DNA of 64,000 nt from an uncultured Eubacteriales bacterium (GTDB taxonomy: Bacteria > Bacillota > Clostridia > Oscillospirales > Butyricicoccaceae): positions 48,890-112,889 of the forward strand of contig CAJTUM010000006.1 of NCBI GenBank assembly GCA_910579575.1. Direction: 5' to 3'. Shown here piece by piece: positions 16,223 to 24,774 of this stretch (its first letter is position 1; each line of letters begins with the position of its first letter). Made by a program: the position numbers and the translations under genes. The notes below the pieces were generated by a model, which saw only the letters and a list, made by a program, of their open reading frames with translations, ran no database searches and was not told the DNA's origin.

Positions 16223-17938
16223 ATGAACCAAACAAAGGAGAAACAGGCGGAAGCGCAGGCCGAAGCCAGCGAAAACGCGGCCCCCAAAGCCGCGGCTTCT
16301 CCGGCGCCTCAGCCAGACCCATCCCCCTTGGAATTGCCGGATTTCTCAAAGAAAAACAGACGGCGCAAGCTGATAAAGCGGTTGGCGGCGGGATTGGTGG
16401 TCCTGGCGCTGGCTTTCGGTTATTTCGGCCTGCGGGGCGATAAGAAGGACGGCCAAGCCAATCAAGGCGTCCAGTATGAGGAAGTATCGGTGGAAAAGCG
16501 GACGATTACCGAGACGCTGACGGGCAGCGGCTCGCTGTCGCCGGCGGAAAGTTATGTGATGACCACCTTGGTTTCCGGCGATATTCTGGAGGCTCCCTTT
16601 GAGGAGGGAGATATGGTGCAGAAGGGAGACGCTTTGTATCAGGTGGATCACGCCACCGTCACCCATAGCCTGGAGCAATCCCAACTTTCGCTCCAGCAGA
16701 GCCAGCGGGGTTACAGCCAAGCGGTGGAACGGCGGGAAGACCTGCAGATCAAGGCGCCTCGGGCGGGCCAGCTGATTTCCCTGAACGTCAAGGAGGGAGA
16801 TACGGTGGCGGCGGGCCAGCAGATCGGCACAGTGCGCAACAGCGGCGTGATGCGGCTGACCTTGCCCTTCAACGAGACGGACGCCGCTGGCTTCACAATC
16901 GGCCAACCCGCTCTTGTGACGCTGGACGGCTCTTTTGAAACCCTGGAAGGGACGATTTCGGTGGTGGGCGCCAGCCAGGCTCTGGCCGGCGGCCAGACGG
17001 TGCGTCAGATTACCATCGACGTGGTCAACCCCGGCGCCATCGCCAGCGGCCAGAGCGCCACAGCCGCCGTGGGCGGCGCCGCCTGCAACAGCGGCGGAAC
17101 CTTCGATTATGCCGACGAGGCCCCGATTACGGCGATTATGGGCGGCGACGTCCAGACCATTTACGTCCAGGAGGGGGACCAGGTTTATCAGGATCAGCTG
17201 CTGGTCCAGCTCTACAGCAAGGATCTGGAGGAGCAGATCAAAAACAGCCAGGACGCGGTGCGCAGCGCCCAATTGGCGCTGGAGGGCCAGACCGACCAGC
17301 TGGGGGACTATGTGATCACCTCCCCCATCTCCGGCACGATCATTGAAAAAAATTATAAAGCAGGCGATAAGCTGGAGGTGGGCAAAACTCTTTGCACAGT
17401 CTTCGACTTATCCTACCTGAAAATGACGATGAACGTGGACGAATTGGACGTCAGCAAAATCCAGGAGGGCCAGACGGTGCAGATCACCGCCGACGCTGTG
17501 GAGGGCAAGGTTTATACCGGCGTTGTGACCAAAATCAACATCAACGGCACATCCAACAACGGCGTCACCTCTTACCCGGTGACAGTGCGCATTGACGAAT
17601 TTGACGGCCTGCTGCCCGGCATGAACGTGGACGCCAGCATCCAGGTGGAGACCCGTGAAAACGTGCTGTCCGCGCCGGTGGGCGCCGTGGCCCGGGGCAA
17701 CCGGGTGTTGGTGAAAAAGCCGGAATCCGCCCAGCCGGAAAAGGACCAAAAAGAAGAGGAGCCTTCGGAAGACGGCGCCCCGGCCGGCTATGAATACCGC
17801 CAGGTGGAGCTGGGCCTCAGCGACAGAACGTACATTGAAATCGTCAACGGCTTGGAAGAGGGCGAGATTCTGGCCATCGACCCCGCCAATTTGGACCCCA
17901 TGGCGCCTATGGGCGGAATGTCGGTAATGGTGGGGTGA
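16223..17938 (+). CDS. MacA/HlyD-like adaptor subunit of an ABC exporter
   Basis: A 571-residue protein: a cytoplasmic Ala/Pro-rich N-terminus (residues 1-48), one membrane segment (about 52-70, RLAAGLVVLALAFGYFGL), then adaptor domains: two biotinyl-lipoyl halves (DYVITSPISGTIIEKNYKAG is a clear lipoyl motif), a short coiled coil and a beta-barrel (PVTVRIDEFDGLLPGMNVDA). A Glu/Lys-rich insert, EKDQKEEEPSEDG, lies near the end. In diderms MacA bridges to an outer-membrane channel; in Gram-positives the same proteins work in ABC exporters of peptides or stress compounds. It starts an operon with the MacB-like ATPase, permease and an SLH protein. Confidence 0.88.
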   Translation: MNQTKEKQAEAQAEASENAAPKAAASPAPQPDPSPLELPDFSKKNRRRKLIKRLAAGLVVLALAFGYFGLRGDKKDGQANQGVQYEEVSVEKRTITETLTGSGSLSPAESYVMTTLVSGDILEAPFEEGDMVQKGDALYQVDHATVTHSLEQSQLSLQQSQRGYSQAVERREDLQIKAPRAGQLISLNVKEGDTVAAGQQIGTVRNSGVMRLTLPFNETDAAGFTIGQPALVTLDGSFETLEGTISVVGASQALAGGQTVRQITIDVVNPGAIASGQSATAAVGGAACNSGGTFDYADEAPITAIMGGDVQTIYVQEGDQVYQDQLLVQLYSKDLEEQIKNSQDAVRSAQLALEGQTDQLGDYVITSPISGTIIEKNYKAGDKLEVGKTLCTVFDLSYLKMTMNVDELDVSKIQEGQTVQITADAVEGKVYTGVVTKININGTSNNGVTSYPVTVRIDEFDGLLPGMNVDASIQVETRENVLSAPVGAVARGNRVLVKKPESAQPEKDQKEEEPSEDGAPAGYEYRQVELGLSDRTYIEIVNGLEEGEILAIDPANLDPMAPMGGMSVMVG

Positions 17939-17944
17939 TAAAAC

Positions 17945-18673
17945 ATGGCCCCTTTAATTGAATTTCGGAACGTTTATAAAATCTATCAAATGGGCGATAC
18001 CCAGGTGCGGGCTGCAGACGGCATCTCCATGAAAATTGATCCGGGGGAGTTTGTGGCCATTGTGGGACAGTCCGGCTCGGGCAAATCCACCTGCATGAAT
18101 ATCATCGGCTGCTTAGACGTGCCCACCCACGGGCAATATCTGCTCAAGGGCCAGGACGTGGGCAAAATGAAGGACGACCAGTTGGCGGATATCCGCAACA
18201 AGACCTTGGGTTTTATCTTTCAGCAATACAATCTGCTGCCCAAGCTGAATTTGCTGGAAAACGTGGAGGTATCGCTGATGTACGCCGGCGTTCCCAAGCG
18301 CCAGCGGGCCGCTCGAGCCCGACAGGTGCTGGAGCGGGTGGGCTTGGGGGATAAAGTGAAGCACAAGCCCTCTCAGCTCTCCGGCGGTCAGCAACAGCGG
18401 GTGTCCATCGCCCGGGCTCTGGCGGGAAGCCCCTCTGTGATCTTGGCCGACGAGCCTACAGGCGCTCTGGATTCCCGGACGGGCCGGGACGTGCTGGGCC
18501 TTTTGCAGGATCTGCACGACGAAGGCAATACCATTGTGCTGATTACCCACGATAATTCCATCGCCCGGCAGGCCCAGCGGATTATCCGACTGGAGGACGG
18601 CAAGGTGGTCTACGACGGCCCGTCAGACGGCCGTCAGGCCGTAGTCAACCCAGAGGAGGCGATGATTTCATGA
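17945..18673 (+). CDS. MacB-like ABC exporter ATP-binding protein
   Basis: A 242-residue ATPase with Walker A GQSGSGKSTCMNIIGCLD, the Q-loop FIFQQYNLLPKLN, signature LSGGQQQRVSIARAL and Walker B VILADEPTGALD followed by an H-loop THDNS. The IIGCLD-PT-G region is characteristic of the LolD/MacB group. The gene begins six bases after the adaptor stop and overlaps the permease start by four bases. It supplies ATP hydrolysis for the mechanotransmission-type exporter formed with the next gene. Confidence 0.95.
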   Translation: MAPLIEFRNVYKIYQMGDTQVRAADGISMKIDPGEFVAIVGQSGSGKSTCMNIIGCLDVPTHGQYLLKGQDVGKMKDDQLADIRNKTLGFIFQQYNLLPKLNLLENVEVSLMYAGVPKRQRAARARQVLERVGLGDKVKHKPSQLSGGQQQRVSIARALAGSPSVILADEPTGALDSRTGRDVLGLLQDLHDEGNTIVLITHDNSIARQAQRIIRLEDGKVVYDGPSDGRQAVVNPEEAMIS

Positions 18674-19860
18674 GCGTTACCCAATCCCTCCGCATGGCCG
18701 TCAAGAGTATTTTATCCAATAAGGTACGGAGTCTGTTGACCATGTTGGGCATTATCATCGGCGTGGCGGCGGTTATCGTCATTGTGGGCTTAGGCAATGG
18801 AATGCAGGTCTATATGCGGGAGACCTTTGACAGTCTGGGCGTCAACCTCATCGGCGTCCAGACCTGGAGCCCTGGAGACACCCGAGCGGTGTCTGAGGAG
18901 GATATGTATCAGCTGGTGGAAGACCGCCCAGACCTGTTGAGCATGGTGTCGCCCGTTGTGTCGCTGGGCGGAGCCAAGGTGGGCGACGAGTTTCTAAACA
19001 GTACGCAAGTCAGCGGCGTCAGCGAGGATTACGCCAAAATCAACCGAGACGAAGTGGAACAAGGAAGGTATCTGCAATATGTGGATATTCTGCGCCGGTC
19101 CAACGTGTGCGTAATCGGCAGTTATATCAACGATACTTATTTTTCCGGCGACGGTCTGGGCAAGACCGTCAAGGTGATGGGCGTCCCCTTTACGGTGGTG
19201 GGCGTGATGAAGCAGGAAAGCGACAACACGGAGCGCAGCGTCGACAACGCTATTTTTATGCCCTATACGGTGGCGGGCAAGTTGGCCGGCCAAGGGGATT
19301 TCGGCACCTATTATTTTTCCGCCGCCTCGGAGGATGTGGCTATTCAGGCTACCAATGCCATTCGAGTCAAATTATTGGAAATTTATGGGGACAACAGCTA
19401 TTTCTATGTGCAGAGCGCTACAGAGATGATGGACCAGATGAACGCCATGACGAACGTGATGGTGGCTATTTTGACGGCTATCGCCGCCATTTCTTTGGTG
19501 GTGGGCGGCATTGGCATCATGAATATCATGCTGGTTTCCGTCACCGAGCGGACCCGGGAAATCGGTATTCGCAAAGCTCTGGGCGCCAAGCGCCGCCATA
19601 TCATGATGCAGTTTATTATTGAAGCCGGCGCCACCAGCGCCATCGGCGGCCTGCTGGGTATCGCCATGGGCTATGGTTTGTCGGCTGTGGCCAGCGCCAT
19701 GATTGTAGCCGGCCTGGGGGAGGAGATGTCCGTCGTCCCCACCATGAATTCGGTGCTGACGGCCTTTGGCATTTCGGCGGGTATCGGCATATTTTTCGGC
19801 TATCTGCCCGCCCGCAAAGCGGCGCGACTCAACCCCATCGACGCGCTGCGTTATGATTGA
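18670..19860 (+). CDS. MacB-like ABC exporter permease (FtsX domain)
   Basis: A 396-residue membrane protein with the MacB plan: segment 1 at about 20-45 (VRSLLTMLGIIIGVAAVIVI), a large extracytoplasmic domain (about 50-265), then three segments after NAMTNVMVAILTAIAAISLV. The conserved ERTREIGIRKALGAKRRHI loop and the C-terminal PARKAARLNPIDALRYD tail are diagnostic of the MacB/FtsX family. It is the core of the exporter encoded by the operon. The separate ATPase and permease genes differ from the fused E. coli MacB but are usual in Bacillota. Confidence 0.95.
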   Translation: MSVTQSLRMAVKSILSNKVRSLLTMLGIIIGVAAVIVIVGLGNGMQVYMRETFDSLGVNLIGVQTWSPGDTRAVSEEDMYQLVEDRPDLLSMVSPVVSLGGAKVGDEFLNSTQVSGVSEDYAKINRDEVEQGRYLQYVDILRRSNVCVIGSYINDTYFSGDGLGKTVKVMGVPFTVVGVMKQESDNTERSVDNAIFMPYTVAGKLAGQGDFGTYYFSAASEDVAIQATNAIRVKLLEIYGDNSYFYVQSATEMMDQMNAMTNVMVAILTAIAAISLVVGGIGIMNIMLVSVTERTREIGIRKALGAKRRHIMMQFIIEAGATSAIGGLLGIAMGYGLSAVASAMIVAGLGEEMSVVPTMNSVLTAFGISAGIGIFFGYLPARKAARLNPIDALRYD

Positions 19861-19887
19861 TTGAAAAAACAGGGAGGAATCAAAGAA

Positions 19888-21765
19888 ATGAAACGATTTA
19901 TCGCGGCCCTGTTGGCCGGCGGAATGCTGGCCGGCCTGGGCGCGCCGGCGCTGGCGGCGGCGCAGCCCCAGCACACAGTGGAGCAGGCAATCCGCCTGCT
20001 GGGGGTGATGAACGGCGACGAAAACGGCGATATGAATTTGGAGGGCCTGGTGACCAGAGCGCAGTTTGCCAAGATGATGGTAGCCGCCTCCAGTTATAAG
20101 GACAGCGTGGGTCAGGCTTCCGGCGTCTCCCCTTTCCGGGACGTGACCCGGGACCATTGGGCTGCGGGCTATGTGAAGCTGGCGGCGGACAACGGATGGG
20201 TCAACGGGTATACGGACGGGACGTTCCGCCCCAATGAGAATATCCGCACAGAGGAATGCGCCGCCGCCCTGCTGCGGCTGCTGGGCTACGGCCCGGCGGA
20301 TTTGACCGGCGCCTATCCCGACGCTCAGCTTTCCAAATATCAGGCTGTAGGCCTGGCGGACGGCGTCGGCCGCGGTCAGGGGGAATATTTGACCCGAGGC
20401 GACTGTATGCAGATTTTTTACAATCTGATGGAGGCCAAAACCAAAGAGGGCCAGTATTATGGCGCTCTCTTGGGATATCAGCTGAGCCAGGACGGCAAGT
20501 TGGATTACGCCAGCTTGATCTCTGGCAATATGGAGGGCCCTTTTATCGCGGAAACCGACGGCCTGCGCCTGCCCTTTGAGGGCAATATGACGGTTTATCT
20601 CAATGGAACTCAGGCTCAGCGGGAGGATATTCAGGCATACGACGTGTATTATTACAACGCCAATTTGAAAACCGTGTGGGCGTATCACAATCGGGTCACT
20701 GGCCTGTATACCGCCGCCGCCCCTGGCACGGCTGCGCCTACGTCGGTGACGGTGGCGGGCAACCAATATGGCGTGAGCTCTTCAGAGGCTTCCTACGCGC
20801 TTTCCGATATGGGCCAATTTTCCATTGGCGACACGGTGACGCTGCTGCTGGGCCTGGACGGCCAAGTCGCCGGCGTGCAGAAGGCGGAGACGGCGGCGGG
20901 CCAGCATTACGGCGTGGTGGTTTCCACCAGCAGCCAGACCTATCAGGACGCCGCAGGCCAGAGCCGCACCCGAAACATGGCCAAAATATCCTGCACAGAC
21001 GGCGCTGTGATGGAGTTTGACAGCGGCAGCACAAAATTCAGCGCCGGCGATCTGGTTTATGCCGCAGTGGAAAACGGGCAGACCACATTGAAGAGCCTGA
21101 CGGGCAAGAGCCTCAGCGGCGGCGTCAGCAGCGACGGTAAGCGAATCGGCCAGCTGACGCTGGCGGAAGGCGTCCAGATTATCGACAGCGACAAAGAAGG
21201 CCAGACCAAGGTGATTTACCCCTCTCGCCTGGCCGGCGCTACGCTGAAATCCACCGACGTGCGTTATTACGCCGTGGACGCTTCGGGCCGGGTCAGCCAT
21301 CTGATTCTCAACAACGCCACCGGCGATTTGGGCAGCTACGGCGTGATCACCAGCGCCTCGGAGATAGACCAGACCATCGTCGATCCGGGCACCGGCGCCC
21401 AGAGCTGGACCATCAGCGGCACATACAAGACCTTGATTCGGGGCGTGGAGGGGGTTGTCAGCGGCAACAAGCTGTACAATGTGAAAATCGGCCCCGCCCA
21501 GTTTACCTATGACGACGATCACGCCGTCAAATCCATGCGCAATCTGCCGGAGGTGCGGCTGACCGCCCTTTCCGAGCTTTATGCAATGGCGGGCAATCAG
21601 CGCTATCAGCTGGCCGACGATGTGCAGGTCTATATCCGCACAAACCGAACCTACGACCAGTCCAACGTCTCCGCCGTTTCCAAGGGATATAACCTGACGG
21701 GCTATTACGACCAGGGCGGCGCCGCCGGCGGCCGCATTCGGGTGATTATCGCCGTCAAACAATAG
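19888..21765 (+). CDS. SLH-domain surface protein at the end of the exporter operon
   Basis: A 625-residue secreted protein: signal peptide MKRFIAALLAGGMLAGLGAP ending ALAAA (about 25), three SLH repeats in residues 26-195 (LVTRAQFAKMMVAAS, VNGYTDGTFRPNENIRTEEC, YLTRGDCMQIFYNLME), then about 430 residues of Gly/Ser/Thr-rich beta-type sequence that I do not recognise. The ATG at 19888 follows GGGAGG; an upstream TTG in the same frame lacks a site. It starts 27 bases after the MacB-like permease and shares its transcript, so it is either cargo of that exporter or a wall-anchored partner of the adaptor. Confidence 0.85.
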   Translation: MKRFIAALLAGGMLAGLGAPALAAAQPQHTVEQAIRLLGVMNGDENGDMNLEGLVTRAQFAKMMVAASSYKDSVGQASGVSPFRDVTRDHWAAGYVKLAADNGWVNGYTDGTFRPNENIRTEECAAALLRLLGYGPADLTGAYPDAQLSKYQAVGLADGVGRGQGEYLTRGDCMQIFYNLMEAKTKEGQYYGALLGYQLSQDGKLDYASLISGNMEGPFIAETDGLRLPFEGNMTVYLNGTQAQREDIQAYDVYYYNANLKTVWAYHNRVTGLYTAAAPGTAAPTSVTVAGNQYGVSSSEASYALSDMGQFSIGDTVTLLLGLDGQVAGVQKAETAAGQHYGVVVSTSSQTYQDAAGQSRTRNMAKISCTDGAVMEFDSGSTKFSAGDLVYAAVENGQTTLKSLTGKSLSGGVSSDGKRIGQLTLAEGVQIIDSDKEGQTKVIYPSRLAGATLKSTDVRYYAVDASGRVSHLILNNATGDLGSYGVITSASEIDQTIVDPGTGAQSWTISGTYKTLIRGVEGVVSGNKLYNVKIGPAQFTYDDDHAVKSMRNLPEVRLTALSELYAMAGNQRYQLADDVQVYIRTNRTYDQSNVSAVSKGYNLTGYYDQGGAAGGRIRVIIAVKQ

Positions 21766-21786
21766 AATCACAGCAGGGGGACGGCT

Positions 21787-21818
21787 CAAACGGCGCGGCG
21801 GCAGCCGCGTCGTTTTTT
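21787..21818 (+). terminator. terminator of the MacAB-like/SLH operon
   Basis: AACGGCGCGGC (21789-21799) pairs with GCCGCGTCGTT (21804-21814, one G-U pair) and is followed by TTTTTT. Confidence 0.85.
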
Positions 21819-21901
21819 ATGGAAAGAATATCCTGATATATCGCGCCGGATTGTATTGACCGCCGGCGGGATTTACGGAGGGTAGAGGTAAAAATCCAAA
21901 T

Positions 21902-21946
21902 AAAAACTTGCACAAAATTTCGCCGAATTTTTGTGCAAGTTTTTCG
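21902..21946. repeat. long inverted repeat containing TTGCACAAA upstream of nrdD
   Basis: AAAAACTTGCACAAAATTT (21902-21920) is matched by AATTTTTGTGCAAGTTTTT (21926-21944) with one mismatch and a 5-nt centre. The outer TTTTT would allow weak termination; the AT-rich stem and the TTGCACAAA core also found upstream of opp and spo0A make an operator possible. Confidence 0.5.
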
Positions 21947-22037
21947 CTTGCTCTCCCAGCCCTTGAAACACAAGGGCGGGCGGGTTTCGGCAGCGAAATT
22001 TGCCCCCCCGGAGGGGGGCTTGACACACAAATGCCCC

Positions 22038-22066
22038 TTGCATTTTTCGCAGGGGCGAGGTACTAT
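22038..22066 (+). promoter_or_regulatory. nrdD: promoter of the nrdD operon
   Basis: TTGCAT (22038-22043), a 17-nt spacer and TACTAT (22061-22066). The -10 lies within a TACTATATATA stretch that resembles a degenerate first NrdR box. A C7/G6 hairpin (22002-22019) lies just upstream. Confidence 0.65.
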
Positions 22067-22089
22067 ATATACAGATTGAGACCGACTGG

Positions 22090-22105
22090 ACACAATATCT
22101 TGTGT
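22090..22105 (+). promoter_or_regulatory. NrdR box
   Basis: ACACAATATCTTGTGT matches the NrdR consensus (ACAC-W-ATAT-N-T-W-GTGT) at every fixed position. NrdR boxes usually occur as pairs about 31 bp apart; a degenerate partner with an ACTATATATA core lies at 22060-22075, overlapping the -10 box. The operon should therefore be repressed by NrdR with ATP/dATP. Confidence 0.88.
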
Positions 22106-22213
22106 TTGATCGGCGCGGAGCACAAGGGAATGGGCGCAGCGTTCGTTCCCTTGCGCCCTTGGAAAAGCCCGGCTTTGCGCTGGGGCTTTTCTATGCGAAG
22201 GAGGTTTTTTTCA

Positions 22214-24553
22214 ATGTCTGGCGGCAAACGAATTGCTGTAAAAATCAGTCAGGCTCGGCAGGGTTGGGCCGGGCCGGTTTCTATCCGCAAGCGCAGCGGC
22301 GATATCGCGCCCTTTGACTCCAATAAAATCCGGGAGGCTATCCGCAAGGCCAATGTGGCCGTCCAAAACGAGGCGCTGCCCCCGGCGGCTTTGGACGAGT
22401 TGACCCGTCGAGCGACAAGAGCCATTCCCCAGGGCCGCGTTCCTTCGGTGGAGCAGGTTCAGGATTTGGTGGAGGAAACGCTGATCCGAGCCGGCTACGC
22501 CAAAACCGCCAAGGCTTATATTCTCTACCGGGCGGAGCACGCCAAAATCCGCCAGAGCCAGACCGATCTGATGGAAATTTACAAGGAGCTGACCTTTTCC
22601 TATGCCGCCGACGCCGATATGAAGCGGGAAAACGCCAATATCGACGCCGACACCGCCATGGGCACGATGTTGAAATACGGCTCAGAGGGCGCCAAATACT
22701 TTGTGGACAATTATATCCTGCCCCGGGACGTGGCCGCCGCCCATATCAACGGCGATATCCATATCCATGACAAGGATTTTTATATGTTGACGGCTACTTG
22801 CTGCCAGATTGATCTGCTTCAGCTCTTCAAGGACGGTTTTTCCACCGGTCACGGCTATCTGCGGGAGCCGGAAAGCATCCTGAGTTATTCGGCTTTGGGC
22901 TGCATCGCTATCCAGGCCAACCAAAATGAAATGCACGGCGGCCAAGCCGTGCCCAACTTCGATTTCTCCATGGCGCCCGGCGTGGCCAAAACCTTTCGCA
23001 AAGAGTACTTTAAGGCGTTAGGCCAGTATCTCAACGCCCGCTGGGGCTTGGAATATGGCCAGGGGCAGGAGATTGCCGGCCAGGCTAAGGCGCAGGTGGG
23101 GGCGGATATCGCCATGAGCAGCCAGGTCGCCTATGGGGAAAAGATGGCCCCCTGGCTGGCCGCCCGGCCTGAGCTGACCGGAATCGACCTACCGGAGGCC
23201 CAGAAGGCCCATCGGCGCTCGGTGGAAACCGCTCTGGCGGAAACCGACCGGGCTTCCTATCAGGCCATGGAGGCCCTGGTACACAACCTGAACACCATGA
23301 ATTCCCGGGCCGGCGCCCAAGTGCCCTTCAGCTCGGTGAATTATGGCACGGATACCTCGCCGGAAGGCCGAATGGTTGTGCGCAACCTGCTGCTGGCCAC
23401 AGAGGCGGGTTTGGGCAACGGGGAAACCCCCATTTTCCCCGTGCAGATTTTCAAGGTCAAAGAAGGGGTTAACTACAACCCGCAGGATCCCAATTACGAC
23501 CTGTTTCAGCTGGCCATCCGCACTTCGGCCAAGCGGCTTTTCCCCAATTTCAGCTTTTTGGACGCTCCCTTCAACCTGCAATACTATAAACCTGGGGATT
23601 ACAACAGCGAGGTGGCTTATATGGGCTGCCGCACGCGGGTAATGGGCAACGTCTACGACCCCAACCGGGAGAGCACTTGCGGCCGAGGCAACCTGAGCTT
23701 CACCTCTATCAACCTGCCCCGCCTGGGCATTGAGGCCAAGGGGGATCTGGAGCGATTTTATCAACTGCTGGATGAAAAAATCGATTTGGTGATCCGCCAA
23801 CTGCTTCACCGGTTCAAAATCCAGGCGGCTAAAAAATGCCGCAATTATCCCTTCCTCATGGGGCAGGGAGTCTGGATTGACAGCGACACCCTGGATATCG
23901 ACGATTCTGTAGGCGAGGTGCTCAAGCACGGCACGCTGAGCGTGGGCTTCATCGGCCTGGCGGAAACGCTGACCGCCCTGACGGGCAAACATCACGGCCA
24001 GAGCCCCGCCAGCCAGCAGCTGGGGTTGGAGATTATCGGCCATATGCGCCGCCGCATGGACGAGGAGGCCAAAAAGACCGGGCTGAATTTCACGCTGTTG
24101 GCCACCCCTGCCGAAGGCCTCTCTGGCCGCTTTGTGCGGATTGATAAGAAAATCTATGGCGAAATCCCCGGCGTCACCGATCGGGATTATTATACAAATT
24201 CCTTCCATGTGCCGGTTTATTACGATATTCGAGCTTTTGAGAAAATCCGACTGGAGGCGCCGTATCACGCTTTGACCAACGCAGGCCACATCAGCTATGT
24301 GGAGCTGGACGGCGACGTATGCAAAAATCCCCAGGCATTTGAAGCGGTGATCCGCTGCATGAAGGAGGCCGGCGTGGGCTATGGATCGGTCAATCACCCA
24401 GTGGACCGGGACCCGGTGTGCGGTTATACCGGCGTCATCGGCGACGTTTGCCCCCGCTGCGGCCGCCGGGAGGGAGAAGGCGTTCCCCTGGAAAAGCTGC
24501 GGGAGCTGCGCAAAAAATTCCCTGGTATGCCCAAGTTTTACGGGCTGGAGTGA
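22214..24553 (+). CDS. nrdD: anaerobic (class III) ribonucleoside-triphosphate reductase catalytic subunit, lacking its glycyl-radical loop
   Basis: A 779-residue protein that reduces ribonucleotides to deoxyribonucleotides without oxygen. Residues about 18-110 form the ATP cone (SIRKRSGDIAPFDSNKIREA). The catalytic barrel includes NGDIHIHDKDFYMLTATCCQ, and the finger-loop cysteine that becomes a thiyl radical is in AYMGCRTRVMGNVYDP. Near the C-terminus DPVCGYTGVIGDVCPRCGRR is the zinc ribbon. In family members the chain then continues into the RRxTGYLxGT glycyl-radical loop; here it ends instead with GEGVPLEKLRELRKKF and about ten more residues. The radical loop is on the next gene. The ATG at 22214 has AAGGAGG nine bases upstream. 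Regulated by NrdR from the box above. Confidence 0.95.
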   Translation: MSGGKRIAVKISQARQGWAGPVSIRKRSGDIAPFDSNKIREAIRKANVAVQNEALPPAALDELTRRATRAIPQGRVPSVEQVQDLVEETLIRAGYAKTAKAYILYRAEHAKIRQSQTDLMEIYKELTFSYAADADMKRENANIDADTAMGTMLKYGSEGAKYFVDNYILPRDVAAAHINGDIHIHDKDFYMLTATCCQIDLLQLFKDGFSTGHGYLREPESILSYSALGCIAIQANQNEMHGGQAVPNFDFSMAPGVAKTFRKEYFKALGQYLNARWGLEYGQGQEIAGQAKAQVGADIAMSSQVAYGEKMAPWLAARPELTGIDLPEAQKAHRRSVETALAETDRASYQAMEALVHNLNTMNSRAGAQVPFSSVNYGTDTSPEGRMVVRNLLLATEAGLGNGETPIFPVQIFKVKEGVNYNPQDPNYDLFQLAIRTSAKRLFPNFSFLDAPFNLQYYKPGDYNSEVAYMGCRTRVMGNVYDPNRESTCGRGNLSFTSINLPRLGIEAKGDLERFYQLLDEKIDLVIRQLLHRFKIQAAKKCRNYPFLMGQGVWIDSDTLDIDDSVGEVLKHGTLSVGFIGLAETLTALTGKHHGQSPASQQLGLEIIGHMRRRMDEEAKKTGLNFTLLATPAEGLSGRFVRIDKKIYGEIPGVTDRDYYTNSFHVPVYYDIRAFEKIRLEAPYHALTNAGHISYVELDGDVCKNPQAFEAVIRCMKEAGVGYGSVNHPVDRDPVCGYTGVIGDVCPRCGRREGEGVPLEKLRELRKKFPGMPKFYGLE

Positions 24554-24612
24554 AAGAATAAAACACGACAAAACGTTAGGATAGAATATCAAAACGAAAG
24601 GGAGCAAAGAAC

Positions 24613-24774
24613 ATGACAGATCTGAAAGTTGTGCAGAAGAACGGAAACACAGTGGGCGAAGGCGTCAAATTTGAGCGCATCCGCCGGATCACCGGTTATT
24701 TGGTGGGCACCACCGACCGGTTTAACAACGCCAAGCGGGCGGAAGAGCGCGACCGAGTCAAGCATGGCCTGTAA
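24613..24774 (+). CDS. stand-alone glycyl-radical domain of the anaerobic ribonucleotide reductase (53 residues)
   Basis: Fifty-three codons with an ATG preceded by AAAGGGAG. Residues 22-51 (RIRRITGYLVGTTDRFNNAK onward to RVKH) are the C-terminal glycyl-radical segment of NrdD: E. coli NrdD ends RRTCGYIG...RVLHL, which aligns with RRITGYLVG...RVKHGL and places the radical on Gly28. Residues 1-16 are an unrelated lead. It lies 59 bases after nrdD in a different frame with its own start, and overlaps nrdG by 11 bases. I infer it completes NrdD in trans, much as the YfiD/GrcA protein supplies a glycyl radical to damaged pyruvate formate-lyase. A sequencing frameshift cannot explain it, because the gene has its own ribosome site and N-terminal residues. 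Confidence 0.88.
   Translation: MTDLKVVQKNGNTVGEGVKFERIRRITGYLVGTTDRFNNAKRAEERDRVKHGL

Noticed and set aside
16223..17938. Diderm (outer membrane) lifestyle inferred from the MacA-like adaptor
   Set aside because: Such adaptors are common in monoderm Bacillota; no outer-membrane protein, LPS or TolC-type gene is present in the window.
22020..22025. TTGACA at 22020 as the nrdD -35 box
   Set aside because: No -10 box lies at 16-19 nt; TTGCAT at 22038 with TACTAT fits far better.
21766..22213. Adenosylcobalamin riboswitch upstream of the RNR genes
   Set aside because: No B12-box-like conserved core was found and the NrdR box explains regulation.
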